A DNA stretch of 64,000 nucleotides from Micrococcales bacterium (GTDB taxonomy: Bacteria > Actinomycetota > Actinomycetes > Actinomycetales > Dermatophilaceae): contig JAJTBD010000004.1 in the NCBI GenBank assembly GCA_021287075.1, forward strand, positions 1 through 64,000, read 5' to 3'. The translations under genes were made by a program, and so were the position numbers. The stretch's first letter is position 1. Each line of letters begins with the position of its first letter. Below are positions 27,272 to 35,682 of this stretch, in pieces. A model generated the notes under the pieces. It had not been told where the DNA came from. It made no database searches and was given only the letters and a program-made list of their open reading frames with translations.

Positions 27272-28252
27272 ATGAAGGCGATCACGCTCCCCGCCCCCGG
27301 CGATGCCAATGCGCTCGTCCTGGCCGATGTCGACGCCCCCGAGCCCGGCCCCGGCGAGGTGCGCCTGACGGTGCGAGCCGCTGGTGTCAACCGGGCAGAT
27401 GTCTTGCAGCGCAAGGGTTTTTATGACCCGCCACCCGGCTCCTCGCCCTATCTCGGCCTGGAGGCGAGCGGGACGATCGACGCACTCGGCGACGGCGTCG
27501 AGGGCTGGCAGGTCGGCGACGAGGCGTGCGCGCTGCTGGTCGGCGGTGGCTATGCCGAGCAGGTGTGCGTGCCTGCGGGCCAGCTGCTGCCTATCCCCGC
27601 CGGTGTCTCGCTCGAGGACGCGGCCGCGCTGCCCGAGGTGGTCAGCACGGTGTGGTCCAACGTCTTCATGACAGCCGCCCTGATGCCGGGGCAGACGCTG
27701 CTCGTCCACGGCGGCTCCTCCGGCATCGGCACGATGGCGGTCCAGCTCGGCCGCGAGGTCGGCGCGCGCGTCGCCGTCACGGCCGGCTCCGCGGAGAAGC
27801 TCGAGTTCTGCCGCGAGCTCGGCGCGGAGATCCTCATCAACTACAAGGAGGCGGACTTCCTCGAGGCGCTGCGGGCCGAGACCGACGGCGCGGGGGCGGA
27901 TGTCATCCTCGACAACATGGGCGCGAAGTATCTCGCCCGCAATGTCGACGCCCTGGCCACCAACGGCCGCCTGGTCGTCATCGGGATGCAGGGCGGGGTC
28001 AAGGCCGAGCTCAACCTCGGCACCCTGCTCATGAAGCGTGCCGCGGTCATCGCCACCTCGCTGCGCGCCCGCCCCGAGGAGGAGAAGGCCGCGATCGTCG
28101 CCGCTGTGCGCGAGCACGTGTGGCCGCTGGTCGAGGCGGGCCGGGTCAAGCCCGTCATCCACTCGCGCTACCCGCTCGCCGACGCCGCCCAGGCGCACGC
28201 GGAGATGGAGGCCTCGACCCACCTCGGCAAGATCCTGCTGACGGTCGACTGA
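27272..28252 (+). CDS. NAD(P)H-quinone oxidoreductase, PIG3/QOR type
   Basis: This 326-residue medium-chain dehydrogenase lacks the zinc ligands of alcohol dehydrogenases and matches the PIG3/quinone oxidoreductase group: AAGVNRADVLQRKGFYDPPPG near the N-terminus, YLGLEASGTI, and the NADP motif LVHGGSSGIGTMAVQL near residue 145. It probably reduces quinones with NADPH. It is divergent from the sulfur operon and followed after 3 bases by a DUF1801 gene. Confidence 0.9.
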   Translation: MKAITLPAPGDANALVLADVDAPEPGPGEVRLTVRAAGVNRADVLQRKGFYDPPPGSSPYLGLEASGTIDALGDGVEGWQVGDEACALLVGGGYAEQVCVPAGQLLPIPAGVSLEDAAALPEVVSTVWSNVFMTAALMPGQTLLVHGGSSGIGTMAVQLGREVGARVAVTAGSAEKLEFCRELGAEILINYKEADFLEALRAETDGAGADVILDNMGAKYLARNVDALATNGRLVVIGMQGGVKAELNLGTLLMKRAAVIATSLRARPEEEKAAIVAAVREHVWPLVEAGRVKPVIHSRYPLADAAQAHAEMEASTHLGKILLTVD

Positions 28253-28255
28253 GCG

Positions 28256-28678
28256 ATGGCACGCGCGACGCCGCCCGGGCCTGCGGACCCGGCCGCCATC
28301 GACGGCTACGTCGCGGGCTTTGCCGGCCAGGCGGCATACCCCCATCTGGTCGAGCTGTGCGCCCTGCTGCGGGAGATCGTTCCGGAGGGGACCGGCGAGA
28401 AGATCGCCTACCAGCTGCCGACATTCACCTATCACGGCAATCTCGTGCACTTCGGCGGCTTCGAGCGACACGTCGGCTTCTATCCCGGCGGGTCGCCCAC
28501 GAGCGTCTTCGCCGACGAGCTGGCCGGCTATGTGACCGGCAAGGGGAGCATCCGGCTGCCGCTCGACCGGCCGCTGCCCCGCGACCTGATCACGCGCATC
28601 GTCGCCTTCCGCGTCGAGGAGAACCTCTCTCGCATGTCGGAGCGCAACCGGGCCAAGGCGCGCCCGAAGCCGAGCTGA
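28256..28678 (+). CDS. DUF1801 / YdhG-like protein
   Basis: This 140-residue protein contains the DUF1801 core: EIVPEGTGEKIAYQLPTFTYHGNLVHFGGFERHVGFYPGG, followed by KGSIRLPLDRPLP. The family includes a frataxin-like iron chaperone in Bacillus, but most members are uncharacterised. It sits 3 bases after the quinone oxidoreductase, so the two are probably cotranscribed. Confidence 0.88.
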   Translation: MARATPPGPADPAAIDGYVAGFAGQAAYPHLVELCALLREIVPEGTGEKIAYQLPTFTYHGNLVHFGGFERHVGFYPGGSPTSVFADELAGYVTGKGSIRLPLDRPLPRDLITRIVAFRVEENLSRMSERNRAKARPKPS

Positions 28679-28700
28679 CACGCCGTCCCTTGACCTGCGG

Positions 28701-28746
28701 CATACCGGGTATGTACCGTGCTCATCAGCACGACATACTCGGTATG
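28701..28746 (+). promoter_or_regulatory. paired operators before the padR-like gene
   Basis: Two 13-base palindromes, CATACCGGGTATG (28701-28713) and CATACTCGGTATG (28734-28746), lie 33 bases centre to centre, about three helical turns. A TTGACC (28690-28695) just upstream could be the -35 element. This fits autoregulation by the PadR-type repressor encoded next. Confidence 0.7.
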
Positions 28747-28780
28747 CCGTGCACCATCTCAGGGGACAAAGGAGTCCGAC

Positions 28781-29425
28781 ATGTCGGTCAAGCAGGGGTT
28801 GCTGGCGCTGCTGAGCGAGGAGCCGATGTATGGCGCCCGGCTCAAGACGGAGTTCGAGGGGCGCACGGGCGGGACGTGGCCGATCAACATCGGCCAGATC
28901 TACACCACCCTCGCCCGGCTCGAGCGCGACGGGCTCGTCGAGCAGGTCGGCGCCGACGACGAGGGGCGGATCTCCTATCGCCTCACCGCCACCGGGCGCG
29001 AGGAGGTCGGGCACTGGTGGTTCTCGCCCGTCGACCGTGACCGCACCCCGCGCGACGAGCTGGTCATCAAGCTCGCGCTCGCCGTCACCTCCCCCGGTGT
29101 CGACGTCGCCCGGGTCGTGCAGACCCAGCGGACCGCCACCCTGCGGACCCTGCGTGACTACACGCGGCTCAAGCACGACGCGCTCGACCAGGCCGACGCC
29201 GACGCGTCGGCGGCCGATGACGGCGCGGGCGAGCGCGACCTTGCGTGGCTGCTCGTGCTGGAGAACCTCATCTTCTCGGCCGAGGCCGAGACCCGGTGGC
29301 TCGACCATGTCGAGTCCCGGCTGGCCCGGGAGGCGGGTCGACCGCGACCGCAGGGGGATCGCGGACGACCCGCCTCGACGGGTGCCGACCTGGTCGCACA
29401 GGCCCGTGAGGAGGCCCGGCGATGA
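28781..29425 (+). CDS. PadR-family transcriptional regulator
   Basis: This 214-residue regulator has the PadR winged helix at residues 1-80 (KQGLLALLSEEPMYGARLKTEF and IGQIYTTLARLERDGLVEQ) and a C-terminal PadR helical region. I chose the ATG at 28781 because AAAGGAG lies just before it; the frame extends upstream but covers the operator. It overlaps the ABC ATPase gene by 4 bases, so it very likely represses this exporter and responds to its substrate. Confidence 0.92.
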   Translation: MSVKQGLLALLSEEPMYGARLKTEFEGRTGGTWPINIGQIYTTLARLERDGLVEQVGADDEGRISYRLTATGREEVGHWWFSPVDRDRTPRDELVIKLALAVTSPGVDVARVVQTQRTATLRTLRDYTRLKHDALDQADADASAADDGAGERDLAWLLVLENLIFSAEAETRWLDHVESRLAREAGRPRPQGDRGRPASTGADLVAQAREEARR

Positions 29426-30144
29426 GCGCCCCACTGCTCCAGCTCATCGACATCACGCGGGTCCATGGCGAGGGCGAGCAGGCGGTCCGTGCGCTCAGCG
29501 GCGTCAGCCTCTCGGTCGCAGCCGGCGAGCTCGTCGCCGTGATGGGCCCCAGCGGATCCGGCAAGTCGACGCTGCTCAACATCGCCGGGGCGCTCGACCG
29601 CCCCACGTCCGGCACCGTGCTCATCGAGGGCGAGGACGTCAGCCAGCTCTCGCCGCGTGAGCTGGCCAGACTGCGCCGGCGGCGCTGCGGCTTCGTCTTC
29701 CAGGACTACAACCTCATCCCCTCGCTCACGGCTGGCGAGAACGTCTCTCTCCCAATCGAACTCGACGGGCTGCGGCCCCGCAAGGCCCGTCGGCAGGCCC
29801 GCGCCGCCCTCGACCTGATGGGGCTGGCCGACCTCACCGACCGCTATCCCGACAAGATGTCCGGCGGCCAGCAGCAGCGGGTGGCGATCGCCCGCGCCCT
29901 GGTGGGCTCGCGCCGGGTGGTCCTCGCCGACGAGCCGACCGGCGCGCTCGACAGCCACACCGGCGAGGAGGTGCTGCGCGTGCTGCGCCGTCGCTGCGAC
30001 GAGGGGGCCGCCGGCCTGCTCGTCACCCACGAGGCCCGCCACGCGGCCTGGGCCGACCGGGTGGTCTTCCTGCGCGACGGGGTGATGGTCGACCAGACCG
30101 GCTCCCGCGAGGGCGCGGAATCCCTTCTCGCAGCTGGGAAGTGA
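29422..30144 (+). CDS. ABC exporter ATP-binding protein, MacB/LolD type
   Basis: This 240-residue ATPase has Walker A GPSGSGKST near residue 41, the MacB/LolD phrase FVFQDYNLIPSLTAGENVSLP, signature MSGGQQQRVAIARAL, Walker B VVLADEPTGALD and H-loop VTHEA. It overlaps the PadR gene (ATGA) and is followed after 4 bases by the FtsX-type permease. Such pairs export antibiotics, peptides or lipids by a mechanotransmission mechanism. Confidence 0.93.
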   Translation: MSAPLLQLIDITRVHGEGEQAVRALSGVSLSVAAGELVAVMGPSGSGKSTLLNIAGALDRPTSGTVLIEGEDVSQLSPRELARLRRRRCGFVFQDYNLIPSLTAGENVSLPIELDGLRPRKARRQARAALDLMGLADLTDRYPDKMSGGQQQRVAIARALVGSRRVVLADEPTGALDSHTGEEVLRVLRRRCDEGAAGLLVTHEARHAAWADRVVFLRDGVMVDQTGSREGAESLLAAGK

Positions 30145-30148
30145 CGTC

Positions 30149-33052
30149 ATGTCCTCGACCCTGACCCGGCCCGAGGCACGACCGCAGGAGTATGCCGTGC
30201 CGGCACCTCCCGGCGGGTCCTCCTTTGCCCAGTGGCTCGCCTCCTGGACCGTCGCCCTGCGCATGGCCCGCCGTGATGTGCGCCGCCACCGCGGTCGCAG
30301 CGCCCTCGTCGTCGTCATGGTGATGCTGCCCGTGGCGATCCTCATCGCTGCCGCCGCAACGCTTTTCGGCGTCAACGCCACCGACCTCGACAAGACCGTG
30401 GGCTCCGCGCAGGCCCGGATCTCCTGGCCGCAGCCGACCACGGTCATGACAAGCCCAAGCGGCAACATGAGCAGCGGCGGCATGGCGCCGGCGGCCAACC
30501 TGCCCGGACAGCGGCCCTCACAGGATGCGACCGTGGCCGAGATGGCGGCGGCCCTGTCCACAACGCTGGGCGGCAGCGCGCTCCCCGTCTTCCAGCACGA
30601 CACCCGGTGGGTCGACGGCGAGCGGCGCCGCCTGGTCACCGACCTCGCGCTCGACGCCCGGGTCGGCCTGGGCGACAAGGCCGAGCTGACCTCGGGCCGC
30701 TGGGCGGAGAGCGAGTCGGAGGCGGTCGTCACCCCCGAGGGCGAGCGGCGCGGCATCCCGACCTCAGGCAGGATCACTGTGCAGGGGCCGGACGGCGAGC
30801 GCGAGCTGACCATCGTCGGCACCGCCAAGGCCTACACCGAGTGGGGTGGCATGCCCGCGCTGGTGGTCCTCCCCACCCAGACCGAGCTCGCGGCGGCGCC
30901 CGGGGCCTCGGGAGCCGGCCCGAGTTTCCTGCTCGTGCGCGAGGCGCCCGTGACGTGGGCCGAGGTCAAGGGCCTGTGGAAGTACGGCATCACCACCACG
31001 AGCCGCCACGTGGCCGAGCACCCTCCGACCGAGTCCGAGATCCCCGCCGAGGTGCGTGGTGACGACGGCGGCAGCCAGGAGAGCGCCTTCGTCGTGCTGC
31101 TCGGCGCCCTGCTCTTTGTCGTGGTCGGCCTCATGGTCGCCCCCGCCTTCGGCGTCGGCATCGCCCGCCAGCGCCGCGCGCTCGCCCTCTCGGCGAGCAA
31201 CGGCGCGACCACGCCGGCCCTGCGCCGCACAGTGCTCTCCCAGGCGGTCGTCCTTGGCGGCATCGGCGCCGCCCTCGGCGTGGGGGCGGGGCTGCTCGCG
31301 CCGCCGGCACTGAGCTGGGCCATCGCCCAGGTCCGGCCGGACGTGTGGCTCCCGACCAGCCGGCCGCCATGGTGGTTCATCGCGTTCATCGCCGGGTGTG
31401 CGCTGCTCAGCACCTTCGCCGCCGCGCTCGCCCCCGCCCTGCGGCTCGGGCGGCTCGACATCGTCGGTGTGATGCGCGGCCAGGCCGTGTCGCCGCCGCT
31501 CAGCAGGACGATGACGCTGGCCGGCGCTGTCCTCGCAGCGCTGGGTGGGCTCGCCACCATCGGGTGTGTGGTGGCCAAGACGCCCGAGATCCCGGTCGTC
31601 GTCGCGATGCTCGTGCTCTTCCTCGGCGCGGTGCTGCTGGTGCCGGCGTGCCTGGTCCTCTGTGGCGGTCTGGGCCGGCTGCTGCCCGTGTCGCTGCGCA
31701 TGGCGGCCCGCGACGCCGCCCGGCAGCGCACGCGCTCGGGTCCCACCGTGGCCGCCGTCATGGGGGCCGTCGCGGTGCTGACCGTCTTTGGCATCGCGCT
31801 CACCAGCGACACCGCCCAGCGCGCCAAGGAGTACTCGCCACGGAACGCCCCTGGCCGGGGCATGGTCACCATCCCCTACACGCTGACCGACACCGGCGCG
31901 GGAGGTGACGGGGCGCAGCAGGCGAGGCGCATCGACGCCGAGATCGCCACGGTGACCACGACGGTGCAGCAGCAGATCCCCGGCGCCACCCTCGTGCCCA
32001 TCAGCCGGCTCGGCAAGGGCGACGGCAGCTTCCAGCCCGGCGTCGCGACCCCTGTCTTTGGCGTGCAGCGCCCGGGGTGCTCGGCCAGCCAGACGGTGGA
32101 CCCGATGGCGACACCACCGACCGGCATGACCGTTCCCGGTGCCGATCCCTCGGCGACGAGTGGGGTCAACCCCTGCCTGGAGGCCGGCACGACGGCTATG
32201 CGCCCGATCCGGGTCGTACCCGCGGCGACGATCATCGAGCAGCTCGGTCTCACCGGCGCAGAGGCCGCTGCGGTCCGCGACGGTGCTGCGGTGGTCCTCG
32301 GCACCCACCTGGCCACGGGCGACAAGGTCAACATCGTCTCCGCGCAGCAGACCAGCTCGGCAGACGGCTCCTCCATGAAGACCACCGACATGACCACCAC
32401 CCCGATGAAGGCGCTAGTGCGCACCACCACGTCCGACACGCTCGGCCGCATGCTCGGAGCCGGGATGTTCCTGTCCCCCGAGACCGTCGACCGGCTGGGG
32501 TGGCCGACCGTCACCGACTCGGTCCTCGTGCGAGGCCCAGACGGCGACGCGATCAGCAAGGACGAGCAGCAGCGCGTCAACGAGCTCCTGGCCGACGACG
32601 AGCAGCTGTGGGTGGAGCGGGGATTCGAGCGCGACGACTTCTGGCCGATGGCGATCCTTGCCGGCTTCCTCGGCCTGCTGGCCCTGGTCGTCACACTCAC
32701 CTCGACCGCGCTGTCGCTCTCGGAGCAGCAGTCTCTCCAGAGCACCTTCGCGGCCGTGGGCGCCACCCGCTGGCACCGGCGCCTGATGGCGGGCGCCGAG
32801 GCCGCCGTCACCTCGACCATCGGGTCGGGCCTCGGGCTGCTGGTCGGCCTCGCACCCGGCATCGCCATGGCGATCGCACTCACCCGATCGGGCTACGACC
32901 CCCTCACCGGGGCGCAGGTGGCCGACGACCCGATCATCCAGATCCCGTGGCCGCTCCTGCTCGGGGTGGCGCTCGCCGTGCCGGTCGTCGCCGCCTTCCT
33001 GGCCTCCATCGCCATCCGCCGCGAGCCGGGCGTCACCCGCCGCCTGTCCTGA
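30149..33052 (+). CDS. FtsX-family ABC exporter permease
   Basis: This 967-residue protein contains two FtsX-type halves. The first membrane helix follows RRDVRRHRGRSALVVVMVM near residue 50, helices cluster at about residues 310-540, and the last three at about residues 830-960. Large extracytoplasmic domains lie between (about 75-305 and 560-825). The layout fits the actinobacterial MacB-like exporters with duplicated FtsX domains. Its substrate is unknown. The C-terminal 11 codons and the stop are included in an 81-bp tandem duplication. Confidence 0.92.
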   Translation: MSSTLTRPEARPQEYAVPAPPGGSSFAQWLASWTVALRMARRDVRRHRGRSALVVVMVMLPVAILIAAAATLFGVNATDLDKTVGSAQARISWPQPTTVMTSPSGNMSSGGMAPAANLPGQRPSQDATVAEMAAALSTTLGGSALPVFQHDTRWVDGERRRLVTDLALDARVGLGDKAELTSGRWAESESEAVVTPEGERRGIPTSGRITVQGPDGERELTIVGTAKAYTEWGGMPALVVLPTQTELAAAPGASGAGPSFLLVREAPVTWAEVKGLWKYGITTTSRHVAEHPPTESEIPAEVRGDDGGSQESAFVVLLGALLFVVVGLMVAPAFGVGIARQRRALALSASNGATTPALRRTVLSQAVVLGGIGAALGVGAGLLAPPALSWAIAQVRPDVWLPTSRPPWWFIAFIAGCALLSTFAAALAPALRLGRLDIVGVMRGQAVSPPLSRTMTLAGAVLAALGGLATIGCVVAKTPEIPVVVAMLVLFLGAVLLVPACLVLCGGLGRLLPVSLRMAARDAARQRTRSGPTVAAVMGAVAVLTVFGIALTSDTAQRAKEYSPRNAPGRGMVTIPYTLTDTGAGGDGAQQARRIDAEIATVTTTVQQQIPGATLVPISRLGKGDGSFQPGVATPVFGVQRPGCSASQTVDPMATPPTGMTVPGADPSATSGVNPCLEAGTTAMRPIRVVPAATIIEQLGLTGAEAAAVRDGAAVVLGTHLATGDKVNIVSAQQTSSADGSSMKTTDMTTTPMKALVRTTTSDTLGRMLGAGMFLSPETVDRLGWPTVTDSVLVRGPDGDAISKDEQQRVNELLADDEQLWVERGFERDDFWPMAILAGFLGLLALVVTLTSTALSLSEQQSLQSTFAAVGATRWHRRLMAGAEAAVTSTIGSGLGLLVGLAPGIAMAIALTRSGYDPLTGAQVADDPIIQIPWPLLLGVALAVPVVAAFLASIAIRREPGVTRRLS

Positions 33053-33180
33053 CCCAGGCGAGCGGCTGGCGCGGGGCCGCCACGACTGGTGGGTGGCGGC
33101 CGCGAGCCGGGCGTCACCCGCCGCCTGTCCTGACCCAGGCGAGCGGCTGGCGCGGGGCCGCCACGACTGGTGGGTGGCGG
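33019..33180. repeat. 81-bp tandem duplication across the permease stop codon
   Basis: The unit 33019-33099 is repeated exactly at 33100-33180. Each copy carries the last permease codons, the stop and a hairpin with arms CCGCCAC and GTGGCGG, so the terminator-like structure has been doubled. Confidence 0.93.
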
Positions 33181-33279
33181 CGGCGACGGGGGATGTTGGG
33201 CACAGGCGACCTCGTCGCGGCATACCCCGCTCTGGCAGAGTTGCGAGCAGACCCGCAACCCGACCAAAGGAGATACGCC

Positions 33280-34041
33280 GTGGGCGTGCTCGACATGTTC
33301 CGTCTCGACGACAAGGTCGTCATCGTCACCGGTGCCAGCTCGGGCCTGGGTGTCGCGTTCGCGCAGGGCTTCGCCGAGGCCGGGGCCGATGTGGTGCTGG
33401 CCGCCCGCCGCGTCGACAGGCTCGCCGACACGGCTAGGCTCGTGGAGGCCACCGGGCGCCGCGCCCATCTCGTGCAGACCGACATCGCCGACCCCGAGCA
33501 GGCCCAGCGGATGGTCGACGAGGCGATGGCGACCTTCGGCAAGGTCGACGTGCTCGTCAACAACGCCGGCATCGGCACCGCCGTCCCGGCCACCCACGAG
33601 AAGCCCGAGCAGTTCCGCCACGTCGTCGACGTCAACCTGCACGGGTCCTACTGGGCGGCCCAGGCCTGCGGGCGGGTCATGCAGCCCGGCTCCTCGGTCA
33701 TCAACATCTCCTCGATCCTGGGCATCACCACCGCCGGCCTCCCCCAGGCGGCGTATGCCGCGAGCAAGGCCGCTGTCATCGGCCTCACCCGCGACCTCGC
33801 GCAGCAGTGGGGATCGCGCAAGGGCATCCGGGTCAACGCGATCGCCCCCGGGTTCTTCGCCTCGGAGATGACCGAGCAGTACCCGCCTGAGTACATGGAC
33901 TCGCAGATGCCGCGCGTCTGCCTGCGGCGCACCGGCGACCCCGCCGAGCTGGCCGCCTCCGCCGTCTGGCTCGCGTCGGTGGCCGGCGGCTATGTCACCG
34001 GGCAGACGATCGCCGTCGACGGCGGCATCACCGTCACCTGA
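33280..34041 (+). CDS. short-chain dehydrogenase/reductase
   Basis: This 253-residue classical SDR has the cofactor motif TGASSGLGVAFA near residue 17, NNAG near residue 90, the catalytic Ser in INISSIL and the YAASK active site (Tyr and Lys near residue 157). The end, GGYVTGQTIAVDGGIT, is typical of gluconate 5-dehydrogenase-like and 3-oxoacyl-ACP-reductase-like members. The acidic-free position after the first motif leaves NAD versus NADP open. The GTG at 33280 follows AAAGGAG. Its substrate is unknown. Confidence 0.92.
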   Translation: MGVLDMFRLDDKVVIVTGASSGLGVAFAQGFAEAGADVVLAARRVDRLADTARLVEATGRRAHLVQTDIADPEQAQRMVDEAMATFGKVDVLVNNAGIGTAVPATHEKPEQFRHVVDVNLHGSYWAAQACGRVMQPGSSVINISSILGITTAGLPQAAYAASKAAVIGLTRDLAQQWGSRKGIRVNAIAPGFFASEMTEQYPPEYMDSQMPRVCLRRTGDPAELAASAVWLASVAGGYVTGQTIAVDGGITVT

Positions 34042-34053
34042 ACCGCAGCGGGC

Positions 34054-34782
34054 TCAGGCCCGCGCGAGCACCGCGAATGGCAGGTCGGGACAGCGCTCGA
34101 CCTGCCATCGCTGTGCGCGGCCGGAGCGGGCGCGGGAGGTGGCCGCATCCGTCAGGTCGACGCCCCGCACGAGGTCGCCGGTCACCCAGTCGATCCCGGA
34201 AGAGGTGACGACCCGACCCTGCTCGTTGACCACGAGCAGGGCCTCGTCGGTCTCGCCGATGGCATCGGCCAGATGGCGCTCGACCACGCGGGCCAGGATG
34301 TCCACGCCCGTCACCCCGCAGAACTGCCCGTCCACGATCACAGGCTCGGTGAAGGTCAGGGTGTACTGGTCGGTGCACAGATAGTCGACATAGGGGCCGG
34401 TGATGGCCCGCCGGCCAGTGGCCAAAGGCCTTGCGTACCAAGCCAACTGAGTGTAATCGCGGAAGTCGCTGGCGGCCGGGTTGATCTGGACCGGCAGGCG
34501 CCGGCAGCGACCGAGCGGCCCGCCGGGGACCGGCTGCCACCACTCGAGCCAATAGTCGACATCGGCCAGCACACCGGGCGCGGCCACCAAGCCGGCACCC
34601 GCCAGCGGCAGCCCCGACTCGGTGAGCAGCCGGCGGCAGGACGTCTCGAAGCCGAGCGCCTCGCGCGTGGGCCCCTCGACGGCCAGCTCGGCCTCCGCCT
34701 GGGCGCGTAGCGGCGCGGCGAGGGCGAAAATCTGCTCGCACAGGTCGCTCACGGCGTCGCGGACGCGCTCGGTCGTGCTCAT
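34054..34782 (-). CDS. stand-alone cytosolic Cache-domain protein
   Basis: This 242-residue protein consists of one Cache/PDC-like sensory domain: RDYTQLAWYARPL and GPYVDYLCTDQYTLTFTEPVIVDGQFCGVTGVDILA are the typical Cache core. I see no signal peptide, no membrane helix and no output domain, so it appears to be cytoplasmic. It starts at 34782, overlapping the FadR-type regulator stop by 4 bases, so both are made together. It probably senses a ligand related to the divergent polyamine-type importer; this is inference. Confidence 0.8.
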   Translation of the reverse strand: MSTTERVRDAVSDLCEQIFALAAPLRAQAEAELAVEGPTREALGFETSCRRLLTESGLPLAGAGLVAAPGVLADVDYWLEWWQPVPGGPLGRCRRLPVQINPAASDFRDYTQLAWYARPLATGRRAITGPYVDYLCTDQYTLTFTEPVIVDGQFCGVTGVDILARVVERHLADAIGETDEALLVVNEQGRVVTSSGIDWVTGDLVRGVDLTDAATSRARSGRAQRWQVERCPDLPFAVLARA

Positions 34783-35534
34783 CGGCTCCTCCGCTGGGCT
34801 TCGCGGTGCAGCGGGACCAGCGCCCGCACGAGGTCCCGCGCGTGCTCCTCGACCGCCTCCCGCGCCGCGGTCGGGTCGCCGGCCTCGATGGCGGACACGA
34901 CGGAGGTATGCCGTGTCCCCGCCAGGACGGGGTCGCCGTCGTAGGCGTGGGAGAGCCACAGCACCGGGCCCACCTCGGCCTGGAGGGCGATCTCGGCGCG
35001 GGTCAGCCGGGCCGAGTGTGCGGCCACGGCCACCTCGAGGTGGAAACTGCCCTCGGCCTGGAGCCACAGACTCGCCCCCTCGGCGTGGGCGACTGCCGCC
35101 GCGAGCGACCGGACCCGTTGCAGGTCAAGGGAGTCCGCGCGCTCGGCTGCCAGGGCCGCACAGGCGCCGGACACGGCCGCATAGTGGTCACCGAGGTCGC
35201 GCAGCTCGCCCAGCCCCAGGTCACGCAATCGGCTGAGGAGTGCGGCACCGCCGCCGTCTCGCGGGGCCCGCACAAAGGAGCCCCCACCCCGACCACGGCG
35301 GGTACGGATCAGGTCGTCCTGGCGGAGCATGCCCAGCGCCTCGCGCACCGTCGTCGTCGCGACCCCCATCCGCTCGGCGAGTTCGGCCTCGGGCGGCAGG
35401 GGCAGACCGTCCGGGAGGACTCCGAGGACGATCGCGTCGGTAAGCCGACGGGTGACTGTCTCGGCGCGACCCTCCGCTTCGAGCGGGGCGAAGACCGCGG
35501 CATAGGAGCCGAGCCCCAGGGACAGGTCGGTCAT
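34779..35534 (-). CDS. GntR/FadR-subfamily transcriptional regulator
   Basis: This 251-residue regulator has a GntR winged helix at residues about 22-90 (LPPEAELAERMGVATTTVREALGMLRQDDLIRTRRGRGGGSFV) and a helical FCD effector domain from about 100 on, with His residues suited to metal or carboxylate binding (FHLEV, TRHTSVVSAI). The ATG at 35534 is the best start. It is divergent from the polyamine-type ABC importer, and a palindrome lies between, so it likely controls both directions. Confidence 0.9.
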   Translation of the reverse strand: MTDLSLGLGSYAAVFAPLEAEGRAETVTRRLTDAIVLGVLPDGLPLPPEAELAERMGVATTTVREALGMLRQDDLIRTRRGRGGGSFVRAPRDGGGAALLSRLRDLGLGELRDLGDHYAAVSGACAALAAERADSLDLQRVRSLAAAVAHAEGASLWLQAEGSFHLEVAVAAHSARLTRAEIALQAEVGPVLWLSHAYDGDPVLAGTRHTSVVSAIEAGDPTAAREAVEEHARDLVRALVPLHREAQRRSR

Positions 35535-35601
35535 CGCACCTCCATCGGCGGTCACGGGTGGGTCACGGACGTGAACAAAGTATGGCCAACCCCTTGCGCA
35601 G

Positions 35602-35625
35602 AAAACATAGGGACCCATATGTTTT
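35602..35625. promoter_or_regulatory. palindromic operator between the FadR-type gene and potA
   Basis: Perfect 8-base arms AAAACATA and TATGTTTT enclose 8 bases in an unusually AT-rich patch of the divergent intergenic region. This is the probable binding site of the adjacent GntR-family regulator. Confidence 0.75.
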
Positions 35626-35682
35626 CCGCCAACCCGCTAAAAACCGGCCACCCGGCCCGCTTCCCTCCTCGAAGGCGACCAG

